The notes: a model not told the origin generated them from the letters alone. A stretch of 64,000 nt of DNA from Bradyrhizobium aeschynomenes (GCF_013178945.1 NZ_JABFDM010000006.1:457234-521233), one strand, 5' to 3'; shown: positions 53,060-62,385, numbered from the stretch's first letter. Translations and numbers: made by a program.

Positions 53060-54256
53060 TCAGCTCTTCAGCAAATTCTCCTTTGCCTCTGGCACCCTGC
53101 CATCCTTGGACCGCTCGGACACCTCAGCGCTCTCGTTCCGCAACCCGCCTTCGCCGATCGTCGCGGAATGCCATTCCTCTGCCGGATCGCTCGGAACCGG
53201 ATGCTCCGACATCTTTTCTCCCTGCCCATCCCCCATCTGGACGAGCGGCACGCCGCGGGGAAACACCACTTCGCGAGCCGCATCCGGGAGCTCGATTCCT
53301 CCACCAAGCAATGCGTCCTTGGTGAGGCGAAGGAGCGCCGAGTTGATCTTGATCGGAGAGTATGTCGCGCTGACGAACCAGTAGTAGATTCGAAGATTCA
53401 CGGTCGCCATGCCGAGTTCCTCGACCAGAACCAACGGCTCGGGGGTGTCCAACACCGCAGGATGCTGTTTCAGCACGTCCGCGACGAGGATCTGCGCCCT
53501 CGTGGTCGAGGATTCGTAGCTGATGCCGACCGCAAAATTCGCCCGCCGACACGACGCGCTGCTGTAGTTCGTAATGGTGCTCTTGAAGACGATGGCGTTC
53601 GGAATCTGCACATAGATGCCGTCGAGCGTGAGCAGGACCGTACTTCGCATATTTAGATTCTGAACGATGCCCATATTCCCGGCGACCTCGATGAGGTCGC
53701 CGGTCCCGAACGGATTTCGGATGCTGAGAAGAATGCTCGAGAGAAAGTTCTCGGCAATGTCTCGAAAGGCGAAGCCGACGATGATGCCGAAAAGCCCGGT
53801 CCCACCCAGAACGGTGAGCGCGAGCCTTGTCAGACCTGCCACTTGCAGTACGAAATACGCTCCAAGAAGAAATACCGGGATGGAGAACAGGCGCGCAATG
53901 ACGCCGAGCAAAAGAGACGACGAAATCCTGCTTGCGAGGAAGCGTCGGGCGAGATGAGCAAACAGGCGGCCCACGAGCCATGTGATCAGCATGATCACGC
54001 CCGCGATCAGGATCCAGGGCCAGAGCAGCAACGCCTGCCGATAGGTTTTTACGAACTCTTCGCCCGCTCGCCCAAACGTCGATCCAGCGTCGCCATCGAT
54101 CTCGATGCGGTTGACAACGGCAACGGTCCCCTTGGTATTCCGCGCCAGAGCGCTGGCCCAACGTCCATGCGCCTGGGTTTTCGTGGTCCCCTCCAAGAAC
54201 ACGACTCCGTCCCGCACCGAGACGCGCGGATTCTGGAACCAATCTGTCGATCGCAA
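53060..54256 (-). CDS. BON-domain MscS-type mechanosensitive channel
   Basis: 398 residues from TTG 54256, but the same frame is open far upstream and encodes a signal-peptide-like stretch (VGRFWCVFVLTASAATAQ near 54380-54430) and the first half of the BON domain (DDRAIANRIQRILRSTDW). No ATG, GTG or TTG in frame precedes it; the nearest ATG (54468) is in another frame. So the real start is non-standard or there is a one-base indel near 54430. Downstream: three transmembrane helices, the MscS pore (LGGTGLFGIIVGFAFRDIAE, NFLSSILLSI), the beta domain (IPNAIVFKSTITNYS) and the C-terminal alpha/beta domain. Confidence 0.85.
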   Translation of the reverse strand: MRSTDWFQNPRVSVRDGVVFLEGTTKTQAHGRWASALARNTKGTVAVVNRIEIDGDAGSTFGRAGEEFVKTYRQALLLWPWILIAGVIMLITWLVGRLFAHLARRFLASRISSSLLLGVIARLFSIPVFLLGAYFVLQVAGLTRLALTVLGGTGLFGIIVGFAFRDIAENFLSSILLSIRNPFGTGDLIEVAGNMGIVQNLNMRSTVLLTLDGIYVQIPNAIVFKSTITNYSSASCRRANFAVGISYESSTTRAQILVADVLKQHPAVLDTPEPLVLVEELGMATVNLRIYYWFVSATYSPIKINSALLRLTKDALLGGGIELPDAAREVVFPRGVPLVQMGDGQGEKMSEHPVPSDPAEEWHSATIGEGGLRNESAEVSERSKDGRVPEAKENLLKS

Positions 54257-54489
54257 GATGCGCTGGATCCGGTTCGCAATTGCCCTGTCGTCGGCAACCG
54301 GCGCGACCTCGACCTGCTTCGAAACCGCCTGGTCATCCGCGCCAATCGTAGGAGGTACGGGTTCTGCCGTCTGCGCCGTCGCGGCGGACGCCGTTAAGAC
54401 AAAGACGCACCAAAACCGGCCGACCGATCCCGCGGCGCACGCCGGGATTTGGTTTCGCCAACCCGCATCCTCGAGAGATCGCCTCGCCC

Positions 54490-54894
54490 TTATGTCGACC
54501 TCCCGATCACGTCCGCAATCTCGTGGGCCGGATGGTTCGTCAGATCCTTCGCAATGGTCAGAACGATACTGTCTCGGACATCTTTGTGCATGACGTTGCG
54601 AAGCTGCCCAAGCGTCTGCGGATCGGCGACGAGGACAAGGCTATCGAATTCGTGCGCATGCTTCATCCCTTCAATTGCCTCGGCCAGCTGCTTTGCGAAC
54701 GTGGCTTCGTCCGTCTGCCGCAACGTCTGCTCTTCCGGGCGCGAGCCGGACGGACCGTCGTCACTCAAATGCTTTGTTGACAATCGCTGCTGTTCCTTCA
54801 GGGAGATCGCGTCCCCCGTACCTTCGAGTCGGAAGGCAATCGCCTTTCTTCCATCCGCCACGATGACCAGCGCGTTCTGCGGTATCTTTTTCAA
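54490..54894 (-). CDS. host attachment family protein (bacterial eRF1-like)
   Basis: 134 residues. NALVIVADGRKAIAFRLEGT, then KEQQRLSTKHLSDDGPSGSR, TFAKQLAEAIEGMKHAHEFD, LVLVADPQTLGQLRN and the final VLTIAKDLTNHPAHEIADVI are all typical of PF10116 proteins, named from an Agrobacterium attachment locus. Start TTG 54894 was chosen over 54984: GGAGAG lies 8 nt upstream and family members begin there. Upstream of the MscS gene on the same strand. Confidence 0.87.
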   Translation of the reverse strand: MKKIPQNALVIVADGRKAIAFRLEGTGDAISLKEQQRLSTKHLSDDGPSGSRPEEQTLRQTDEATFAKQLAEAIEGMKHAHEFDSLVLVADPQTLGQLRNVMHKDVRDSIVLTIAKDLTNHPAHEIADVIGRST

Positions 54895-55111
54895 CGCGTT
54901 CTCTCCACTGTTCGCTGTTGTCACGCCGCTGAAGACCGCGCCTGGCGGCCTATACCTTTCAAGCCATTCACCCAACCGTCTCAAGAGGCAGGGCCACGTC
55001 CCAGTTGATCACGAACAGCGACAAAATATAGATTCGGAAACTACTCAGCTCACACGATTCCCGAGCCTCGTGCCGCCCGACAAACTCGGCCACCGCTCGC
55101 AAATCCGCGGG

Positions 55112-56188
55112 TTAAACGAAGAAAAACGCCAAACCGAACAGGACATAAACGCCGACCAGAAGAACGCCCTCGAACCAAGTCGTTTCGCCGTCGGCCGCAA
55201 TTGCGTTGACGATGAAGGCCGTCCCGACAATGGCGAACAGGTCGAGCGGGCTCGAAAAGACCAGCGTCATCGGTTGACCTATCAGCCACGAGATGAGAAC
55301 CAACGACGGCGCCACCACCAGCGCGATCTGGATCGCCGAACCGACGCAGATGTTGAGGACCAGCCCCATCTTTCCTTGCCGGGCGAACCAGGATGCCGCG
55401 AACAAATCCGAGGCAGTGCCCACGAGCGAAAGTATGATGACGCCCAAAAACAGTGGCGACAGACCCGAACTCTCCGATGTCGCCTCGAGAGCGCCGGAGA
55501 CCAGATGCGCTTCGAGAGCGATGACCGCTGTCGTCGTTACCAGAACCGCGAGTGACGCAAGAAGTGACCAAGACGCTTTGGATCCGCGAGGTTCGTCCGA
55601 CGCGAAGACGTCGCGGTGTGTGATCAATGTGTAGACAAGGTTGGCAGCGTACAGGGCGATCAGCACAATTGACACGCCGATGCTGAGCTGCTCGTCGGTC
55701 ACCACAAGTCGACCTGACGCAGTACTGCTCCGGCCGGTGTAGTCGAAGACGGCGGGCAACAGCAGCGCGATGACCGCCAGGATCAGCAGGCTCGACAGTT
55801 GCCCAGCCCGCTCGCGCTTGAACAACTGCTTTTCACGTCCAATACTCCCCACGACGATCGCAAGACCGAGCCCGAACAGGCTGGTGCCGATAATCGATCC
55901 CGTGATTTGCGCGCGCACCACGTCGGCTTTGCCGGAGGTCAGGACAAAGATGGCCAGAATCAATTCAGCGAGGCTGCCGAAGCTGATGTTCAGGAGCCCG
56001 CCGATCGCCGGCCCCACCTGATCTGCGACCTGCTCGGTGGCTCGCCGTACCCAATCGGCCAGCACGGCGATCGCTGCGGCCGCTGCGAAAAAGATCCACA
56101 GTTGCGGTGCCCCCACCAGATAGTGCAACGCAGGCGCAATCGGAACGATGAGGAGAAGCGCGGCCGGCCATGAAACGAGTTTACCCAT
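55112..56188 (-). CDS. Ca2+/cation:H+ antiporter (CaCA/CAX family)
   Basis: 358 residues, about 11 helices in two halves. First alpha repeat: LLNISFGSLAELILAIFVLT (Glu) ... RAQITGSIIGTSLFGLG. Second: GTASDLFAASWFARQGKMGL ... VLNICVGSAIQIALVVAPS. In typical CAX the second repeat has GNAxEH; here GTASDL replaces it, so ion specificity may differ. ATG 56188 with AGGAG 5 nt upstream preferred over GTG 56194. Part of a minus-strand set with DUF2254 upstream. Confidence 0.88.
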   Translation of the reverse strand: MGKLVSWPAALLLIVPIAPALHYLVGAPQLWIFFAAAAAIAVLADWVRRATEQVADQVGPAIGGLLNISFGSLAELILAIFVLTSGKADVVRAQITGSIIGTSLFGLGLAIVVGSIGREKQLFKRERAGQLSSLLILAVIALLLPAVFDYTGRSSTASGRLVVTDEQLSIGVSIVLIALYAANLVYTLITHRDVFASDEPRGSKASWSLLASLAVLVTTTAVIALEAHLVSGALEATSESSGLSPLFLGVIILSLVGTASDLFAASWFARQGKMGLVLNICVGSAIQIALVVAPSLVLISWLIGQPMTLVFSSPLDLFAIVGTAFIVNAIAADGETTWFEGVLLVGVYVLFGLAFFFV

Positions 56189-56308
56189 CAGCACTCCTGG
56201 CTCTGTTGCCGTGCGCCGCGGTCCTCAAACCGACCGGATCGATGCTGCGCGCCACGGCATCCAGCACTTTCCGACGAGCCTTGTTCCGGACGCCAGCCAG
56301 ATCGTCGC

Positions 56309-57643
56309 TTACGCACAGTTCGTCGGTTGCTCGAGCGGCTCCAGCGCGCCGAACGGCCCGTGGATCTTCATCGCGACGAAACGGGCATGGCGGGCGCGAA
56401 TATCGGTCAGATCGGCAGGGGTCGAGATGTGGCGCTCGGCGTCCCCAAGCACAAGATCGGCGTGCCCCTGAAGGGACAGAACGCGAAGGGGTTCATGCTC
56501 GCAACTCACCACGGATGCAAGGACATCCAGCAGCCGGATCAATACAGCCGTACTATTGACTGCATTCTGCCGGATCATGTGAAACATCGCATTTGTGACG
56601 CCCGTGTAATCAGGATTCGCAACCACCAGGACAGGTCGATCCTCTCGCAGATAGACCCCGGACGTCAGCGTCCTCGGCGCCAGTTCGCATAATGCGGCGC
56701 CGAGCCTGTCGAGTACACTCATTGCAGTATGCGGATCATTGATCCCCGGCGATAACGCCCGAACGGCGACTTCGACCAGTTGACGGATGGAGAATTCCAA
56801 ATCAGCGGTGCTGCCCCGGCGTGATCCGAGCGCCGTGGCAGCACGAATGGCTTCCCCGGCGCCGTCCACCATTGGGCTGATCAAGGCGATCGGCGCATCC
56901 GGAAAGACATAGTCTCCGGGCCGAACCAGCAAACGAATCGCGGTCGAATGCTCAGCGGCCCAGTCCGCGAGGCCATCGCCATCGAACTGCTGCAAATATC
57001 CATAGCGCGCGTCTAAAACCGGCTCCGCGTTCCGCCAAATTGCCTTCGGCGGTGGCAACGGCTGCTGCTTTTCGGTCGTCAGATTGGCGATTGCCGCACG
57101 CACGTCTTCGCTTACCAGCTCGATCACAGTGTCGACGTTGATGCGGCTCGCCATGTGCCCTACGAAATAGACCAGGGTGGCAACGCATACGAATGCCAAG
57201 ACAATACTGACGCTCAACGCGAGGTGCGGAACGAATGCTCCCTCGTCCTGCGTTCTCACGCTACGAAGCACGATCAAAGCGTATGAGAACGTCCCTAGGA
57301 ATATGCCCAGTGTAATCTGATTACCGCGATCGCGTGTGAAATTCCGCAGCAGTCGCGGGCCCATCTGGCCGGCCGCCAGGGAAAGTGCTGCGATCGTGAT
57401 CGAAAACACGGTGCCCGCCACCCCGATCGTTGAGGACGCCACCGCTCCCAAGAGCGTGCGAGCACCGGTGCCGCCACCATCATAGAGCCATCGGCTGTCG
57501 AGAATGGTTGAAGAGATCAACCCGCTGCCGTCGATTTGCAGCAGCCCGAGCGCCGTGGCGATGCCGATCAAGACCATGACCGCCGGAATGAGCCAAAACG
57601 TCTCACTGAGATCGCCAATGAATTTGCGGGTTCGGGCGATCAT
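56309..57643 (-). CDS. DUF2254 membrane protein, second copy
   Basis: 444 residues, paralogue of the protein at 42445 along its whole length (FWLIPAVMVLIGIATALGLL; GVAGTVFSITIAALSLAAGQ; MGPRLLRNFTRDRGNQITLG; ALSPGINDPHTAMSVLDRLG). Same four-helix N-terminus and soluble C-terminus. ATG 57643. A DUF1328 gene lies 147 bp upstream on the same strand, mirroring the order at the other locus. Confidence 0.92.
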   Translation of the reverse strand: MIARTRKFIGDLSETFWLIPAVMVLIGIATALGLLQIDGSGLISSTILDSRWLYDGGGTGARTLLGAVASSTIGVAGTVFSITIAALSLAAGQMGPRLLRNFTRDRGNQITLGIFLGTFSYALIVLRSVRTQDEGAFVPHLALSVSIVLAFVCVATLVYFVGHMASRINVDTVIELVSEDVRAAIANLTTEKQQPLPPPKAIWRNAEPVLDARYGYLQQFDGDGLADWAAEHSTAIRLLVRPGDYVFPDAPIALISPMVDGAGEAIRAATALGSRRGSTADLEFSIRQLVEVAVRALSPGINDPHTAMSVLDRLGAALCELAPRTLTSGVYLREDRPVLVVANPDYTGVTNAMFHMIRQNAVNSTAVLIRLLDVLASVVSCEHEPLRVLSLQGHADLVLGDAERHISTPADLTDIRARHARFVAMKIHGPFGALEPLEQPTNCA

Positions 57644-57789
57644 CTCAATCCTGACCGGCTGTCATGGGCGCGCCGCCCGCGCACCACGCAGACCATCAAC
57701 TCATCGACAAACCCCGTCTCGCATGGGCTTATCGAACCGACGTATCCGCCACGCGGTTTGGCCTGCTCCAGTGCCCCTCTGTGCATCAC

Positions 57790-57963
57790 CTAAAAGAGCA
57801 CCTCGCCGGCCAAGAGGCCCATCGCGAGAAATACCACGAAGATTGCCAGAGCGATAAAGAACAGCCATTTTGCGATTGTTGCGGCGCCGGCAGAGACGCC
57901 CGAGAAGCCGAGGAATCCCGCAATCACGGAGATACCAAAAAAGATCAGGGCCCATTTCAACAT
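57790..57963 (-). CDS. DUF1328 small membrane protein, second intact copy
   Basis: 57 residues: MLKWALIFFGISVIAGFLGF, SGVSAGAATIAKWLFFIALA, final AGEVLF. Same length as the 41137 copy. ATG at 57963. Upstream on the minus strand, GGAAG-N16-CATT (58046-58070) is a weak EcfG-like match. Probably first gene of the run DUF1328-DUF2254. Confidence 0.93.
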   Translation of the reverse strand: MLKWALIFFGISVIAGFLGFSGVSAGAATIAKWLFFIALAIFVVFLAMGLLAGEVLF

Positions 57964-58183
57964 TCTTACACACTCCGCGAGCGCCATCTTCGATTTGGCC
58001 GTTCGTGCTCGGTGGCCAACCGTGAACGACACGTCAACCCTCAAGAATGCGTTACGTTGCGTGGCCTTCCTGGGTATTTGTACCTAGATGGGCGGACACC
58101 GTGCGCCTGGACGATAGCGACCGCAGCAACGATACAGCGGGTCTGCCATTGAGTGTGTCATCATCGCTGTCGGAGGACGAGCC

Positions 58184-58720
58184 TTGTTTTTCACAGATTG
58201 GGCGGACCTGGGCCGTCTCCTTGTTGTCGGAATACCGGCCTACATAGCTCTCGTCCTGTTCCTTCGCATTTCAGGCAAGCGAACACTCACCAAGCTGAAC
58301 GCTTTCGACCTGGTCATTACGGTTGCCCTCGGTTCGACGTTGTCGGCGGTCCTGCTCAATAAGTCTATCAGTCTGACGGAAGGTGTCCTCGCATTCGGGT
58401 TGCTGATCGTGCTTCAATATTGCATCACTTGGCTGTCAGTTCGGTGGCGCAGTATCGAGACCATCGTCAAGTCGGAGCCCACGCTTCTTCTGCACCAAGG
58501 CAGATTCCTGGATCAAGCGATGATGCAGCAGCGCATCACGCGAGCCGAGGTGTTGTCCGCCATCCGTACCAGCGGAAAGGGCGAACTCAGCGCCATCCTC
58601 GCTGTCGTCCTTGAGACGGATGGATCGATGAGCATCTTGGACAACACTTCGGGGAGCGGCGACGCGCTGACGGTGGTCTGGTCACCGAACACCGTCAATC
58701 AATCGACCGGGGCACCCTGA
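58184..58720 (+). CDS. DUF421/YetF family membrane protein
   Basis: 178 residues. Three transmembrane helices at the N-terminus (RLLVVGIPAYIALVLFLRIS) with the family signature GKRTLTKLNAFDLVITVALG, then GVLAFGLLIVLQYCITWLSV. The C-terminal soluble part contains LLLHQGRFLDQAMMQQRIT and ELSAILAVVLETDGSMSIL. Start TTG 58184 has CGGAGG 7 nt upstream. Members are linked to membrane stress and spore proteins; mechanism unknown. Confidence 0.9.
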   Translation: MFFTDWADLGRLLVVGIPAYIALVLFLRISGKRTLTKLNAFDLVITVALGSTLSAVLLNKSISLTEGVLAFGLLIVLQYCITWLSVRWRSIETIVKSEPTLLLHQGRFLDQAMMQQRITRAEVLSAIRTSGKGELSAILAVVLETDGSMSILDNTSGSGDALTVVWSPNTVNQSTGAP

Positions 58721-59221
58721 CAGGGCTCAGACCGAGGATCTGAATTCACTCCATCAGGCTTCGCGCAAGGTCGCACCGGCGATGATCAGGTCCGTGGGAT
58801 GTTCGGTGCGCTGCTGCGACGTTGCCATCCTCATTCGCGCATTGCCGTCGACGCCGGCACCCCGGCAGTTCGAGAAGTTCCGTCCGGAAAATTCCAAACT
58901 GCGGTTCGCCCTCGACACGATTCCGCAGCGTCTTCATCGTCTCTCACTCATTGCCCATCTGCCATTCCGAGGGACGCGGTGACGGCTCTCAGGAACCTTT
59001 ATGCCGAGCAGACGTAGGTGAATGCGACGGAATATACCTACAATCGGCGGACTCATTCACGCTTCCAGATGCCTGCTCTCGTCCGATCTGGTCGAAGGGC
59101 TGCAGGTCGAAGGCCGTTCGCCACGGTCGTGATCTCTGGTTCATCTCAACGTCGCACATCGCGACATTTTCGCGCTCCTGCCCGTCGATGGCAGGTGCGG
59201 CAATAGTGACGAGTAGATGCC
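58721..59221. other. 501-bp region without a clear gene
   Basis: Open frames on both strands are short and overlapping. The best is a 63-codon minus-strand frame (58746-58937, MKTLRNRVEGEPQFGIFRTE) preceded by GAGAG, but no family is recognised and I do not call it. The stretch could hold decayed coding DNA upstream of the FixJ-like regulator. Confidence 0.35.
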
Positions 59222-60022
59222 ATGAGCGACGAATACAGATCGCAGCTGCGGCAGAACTCCCATGAGCTTGCCCCGGATGCTGTCGGGGTCCAGGCCGTGG
59301 TCGGACTCGTCGAGCTGAAGCCGACCATCCAGCGTGTTCTGTCGAGGCAGATTCCGAGCCAGACACTGGACGTTCGGGATTCGGGGAGCACGTACGGACC
59401 GATCGTGTTCGTCGTGGACGACGATGCACATGTCCGGGACGCATTGCGACAGATGCTGGAGAACGAAGGACGGAGCGTGCGGACCTACGACTCCGGCGAA
59501 GCGTTCCTCGCGGCGTATCGCGCCGGCGCGACCGCATGCCTCCTAATCGATGCCTATTTGCCGGGAATGAGCGGGACGGATCTGTTGGGACGACTCGCGA
59601 ATGCCGGCCATCGACTTCCTGCCGTCATGATCACGGGCGGCAGCGACATCCAGACCGCCGTCCGAGCCATGAAATCTGGGGCGATGGATGTCATCGAAAA
59701 GCCGGTCGGACGCGACGAACTCATCAGATGCGTCGACCAGGCGTTACGGCGCGCCGACAGCACCCGAGAGTTGACCAACAAGATAGCCAACGCCCTTCGT
59801 CGGCTCGGACACCTGACTCAGCGGGAGCGTCAGATCCTGGAGCGCATCGTCGCCGGCGATCCCAACAAGAATATCGCCGCCGATCTCGGTCTCAGCCAGC
59901 GGACGGTCGAGAACCACCGGGCCTCGATCATGAAGAAAACCGGGTCAAAGACACTTCCCGCCCTGATCTGGCTGGTGTTTGCCACGACGGCGGATCCCGA
60001 CGAAACCGATGGCCTGCGATGA
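59222..60022 (+). CDS. FixJ/NarL-type response regulator with N-terminal extension
   Basis: 266 residues. Residues 1-58 are an extension without known domain (ending TIQRVLSRQIPSQTLDVRDS). The receiver is at ~60-180: VFVVDDDAHVRDALRQ, phosphoacceptor D110 (CLLIDAYLPGMSG), ITGGSDIQTAVRAMKSGAMD with Lys in VIEKPVGRDE. LuxR-type HTH at 200-255 (LTQRERQILERIVAGDPNKN, AADLGLSQRTVENHRASIMK). FixJ group by the GA.D.IEKP pattern. No sensor kinase gene adjacent; an orphan. The extension resembles a leftover of a hybrid protein, which is speculation. Confidence 0.88.
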   Translation: MSDEYRSQLRQNSHELAPDAVGVQAVVGLVELKPTIQRVLSRQIPSQTLDVRDSGSTYGPIVFVVDDDAHVRDALRQMLENEGRSVRTYDSGEAFLAAYRAGATACLLIDAYLPGMSGTDLLGRLANAGHRLPAVMITGGSDIQTAVRAMKSGAMDVIEKPVGRDELIRCVDQALRRADSTRELTNKIANALRRLGHLTQRERQILERIVAGDPNKNIAADLGLSQRTVENHRASIMKKTGSKTLPALIWLVFATTADPDETDGLR

Positions 60023-60082
60023 AGGCCCGCCTTCCTCACCCGCGATCCCCGCCCAGTTCTTGACGCAAGCAGGTTGAATGCG

Positions 60083-61189
60083 ATGATCAGCGAACTGGCC
60101 GGCGCCCGATCGATCGTTCGTTATTGGGTCATTGTCTTCGTCACAACAGTTGCCGCGCTGTTGATCGCGTGGACAGCGAGCCGAGCTCTCCTCCTGATGT
60201 TCGCAGGAGTCCTGTTTGCCGCCTTCCTCGACGCGATCACACGGTTGCTCGGCAAGGCGGTGCCCGCGAGTCGGGGTGTCCGGCTCGCGATCGTCTGCAC
60301 CATCCTTTCCGCCGCCTTGATTGCCGCCTTGGGCTGGGGAGGCACGGCCATTGCCACGCAGGGGGGTGAACTCGCCTCGACCTTGCGCGAGCAGATCAAC
60401 CACATGCTCGCCTGGCTCGACCAGCGCGGGATTCAGATTGCACCGGACGGCGTAGGCGCCTTAGCCGATCAGGGGCACCAGTCGGCTGGGGCACCGACGC
60501 TCCGATCCGTTCTGCCCGACGTCGGCGGCCTGTTCGGACCCGCCTGGACGGCGATCGCGATGCTGCTGGGCGTCCTCGGCGATGTCCTCATCATCATTTT
60601 CCTTGGCGTGTTTCTCGCCGCGCAGCCATCGGTCTATCGCGACGCCGTCCTCCTGCTGATCCCGCCGGCACAGCGCGGGCGCTACCGCGAGGTCCTCGAC
60701 GAATCCGGTGAAACGCTCCGACATTGGCTGCTGGGGCAATCACTGACCATGTCGCTCATCGGCCTGTTCGTATGGCTTGGACTGACCCTCGCAGGCGTGG
60801 GGCCTCCGTTCCTGCTCGGACTGCAGGCTGGCCTGCTGGCGTTCGTCCCGACCCTGGGACCGCTGCTCGCCGGCATCGCCATCATGCTCGCCAGTTTTGC
60901 CTCGGGGCTCTGGAGCGCGGTCGGCGCGCTGATTGTCTATCTCGTCGTCCAGACCGTGGAGAGCTATCTGCTCACGCCGATCATCCAGAAGCGGGCGATC
61001 GCGGTGCCCCCGGCATTCCTTTTTGCCAGCCAGATCGTGCTGGGCTTGCTGTTCGGGTTCTACGGCCTCGCGCTTGCCACCCCGCTCGCGGCGGTCGCGC
61101 GCGTCTTCATTCTTCGCCTCTATGTCGAGCGCGCGCCCCGGCTCATCGCAGCGGACGGAACAGCTCGAACCGGCCAAGGGATGGCGTGA
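60083..61189 (+). CDS. AI-2E family transporter (PerM-like)
   Basis: 368 residues, about eight helices: TTVAALLIAWTASRALLLMF, ALIAALGWGGTAIATQGGEL, GVLGDVLIIIFLGVFLAAQP, and the family core LLGLQAGLLAFVPTLGPLLA then VQTVESYLLTPIIQKRAIAV, PPAFLFASQIVLGLLFGFYG. ATG 60083 has AGG 9 nt upstream; TTG 60074 is possible. Most members are not autoinducer transporters; some are Na+/H+ antiporters. A remnant similar to its C-terminus lies at 24281. Confidence 0.92.
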   Translation: MISELAGARSIVRYWVIVFVTTVAALLIAWTASRALLLMFAGVLFAAFLDAITRLLGKAVPASRGVRLAIVCTILSAALIAALGWGGTAIATQGGELASTLREQINHMLAWLDQRGIQIAPDGVGALADQGHQSAGAPTLRSVLPDVGGLFGPAWTAIAMLLGVLGDVLIIIFLGVFLAAQPSVYRDAVLLLIPPAQRGRYREVLDESGETLRHWLLGQSLTMSLIGLFVWLGLTLAGVGPPFLLGLQAGLLAFVPTLGPLLAGIAIMLASFASGLWSAVGALIVYLVVQTVESYLLTPIIQKRAIAVPPAFLFASQIVLGLLFGFYGLALATPLAAVARVFILRLYVERAPRLIAADGTARTGQGMA

Positions 61190-61440
61190 TCGATTGCTTC
61201 GACACACCGGTCCAGGACGTCCGCGCCGACGCTGATCCAGGGCATTCGCAGCGGCACGCGATGCCCTCAGAGCGATGCGCCTGTTCACACCCCGGACAAT
61301 GGCCCGGCGCCCTCGGCGGCGCGTTCGGCGGCGATGCATTCGTTCCATGGCGCCACATGGGTACATTCCGAATCTGGATGAACGAGCGACGCATTCCCAG
61401 CTTACGTGTAGTCCCAATCAATTCGTGCCGGAGACGACTC

Positions 61441-62385
61441 ATGAAAACAGCGACGCTCAACAAGGCTGCAATCTTTGGATTTGGTTTTTCCGCCCTGGCG
61501 TTGGCTACTTATCCAGCTCAGGCCCAAAACACCGCCGCGCCAGCCGAGCCGGCCAACCAGGCCACCTCGCCCGGCACGACGGCGGCGGCTGGCGGAGGCA
61601 TCCAAAAAGCCAGGACCGCGACCATGGCCGTCCGGTTCGTCTCGGTGCGCTCCGTCGACCTGATGGCGACCAAGCTGATCGGTGCGAACGTCTACAACAA
61701 CAGGAACGAGTCGCTCGGCGAGATCGAGGATCTGGTGCTCGACAACGGCAAGTCGCTATCCGGCGTCGTCATCAGCGTCGGCGGCTTCCTGGGAATGGGC
61801 GAGCGCTACGTGATGGTCGATCCCTCCACCATGGTCGTCCAGGTCACCGACGGCACGATGAAGGCCTACATCGACACGTCGAAGGACAACCTGAAGAACG
61901 CGCCCGAATTCAGCTACGCCAAGGCCCGGGCCTCCAGCAGCACGTCCATGCCGGCGGCCTCCACGACCAGCACGGCGCAAACGGCCGACAACACAGCGAG
62001 CCCCGCGGACTCGAAGACCTCGAGCGCGGCGATGACGTCATACGCTGCGGCGCTCGACGGCGCCTCCGAGGTGCCCCCGAACAACAGCAAGGGGACCGGA
62101 TCGGTCAAGGCCAAGTTCGATCCGTCGTCGAAGCAGCTGACCTGGACGATCGCCTATTCCGGTCTCACCGGCCCTGCGACAGCCGCTCACTTCCACGGTC
62201 CGGCCGATGCGGGCATGAATGCCCCGCCGGTGGTGCCGATCAAGAGCGATCTTGCAAGCCCGATCGAGGGAAGCACGACGTTGACCGACGCCCAGGTTGC
62301 TGAACTGCAGAACGGCCGGATGTATTTCAACATTCACACCGCAGCCAACAAGGACGGCGAGCTGCGCGGGCAGCTGACAAAATAA
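61441..62385 (+). CDS. secreted PRC-barrel and CHRD domain fusion
   Basis: 314 residues. Signal peptide to AQA (residue ~29); PRC barrel at ~75-150 (LIGANVYNNRNESLGEIEDL, VVISVGGFLGMGERYVMVDP); Ser/Thr/Ala linker; CHRD domain at ~200-314 (AALDGASEVPPNNSKGTGSV, AHFHGPADAGMNAPPVVPIK, MYFNIHTAANKDGELRGQL). The CHRD signature FHGPA and NIHT are intact. ATG 61441 has GGAG 7 nt upstream; upstream frame is not conserved. CHRD occurs in secreted proteins, where it may bind metals or proteins. Fusion with PRC is uncommon. Confidence 0.88.
   Translation: MKTATLNKAAIFGFGFSALALATYPAQAQNTAAPAEPANQATSPGTTAAAGGGIQKARTATMAVRFVSVRSVDLMATKLIGANVYNNRNESLGEIEDLVLDNGKSLSGVVISVGGFLGMGERYVMVDPSTMVVQVTDGTMKAYIDTSKDNLKNAPEFSYAKARASSSTSMPAASTTSTAQTADNTASPADSKTSSAAMTSYAAALDGASEVPPNNSKGTGSVKAKFDPSSKQLTWTIAYSGLTGPATAAHFHGPADAGMNAPPVVPIKSDLASPIEGSTTLTDAQVAELQNGRMYFNIHTAANKDGELRGQLTK

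Noticed and set aside
58746..58937. 63-codon minus-strand frame as a gene
   Set aside because: Has a GAGAG-ATG start but no recognisable pattern, and the C-terminal half is Arg/Cys/His-rich like a shadow frame.
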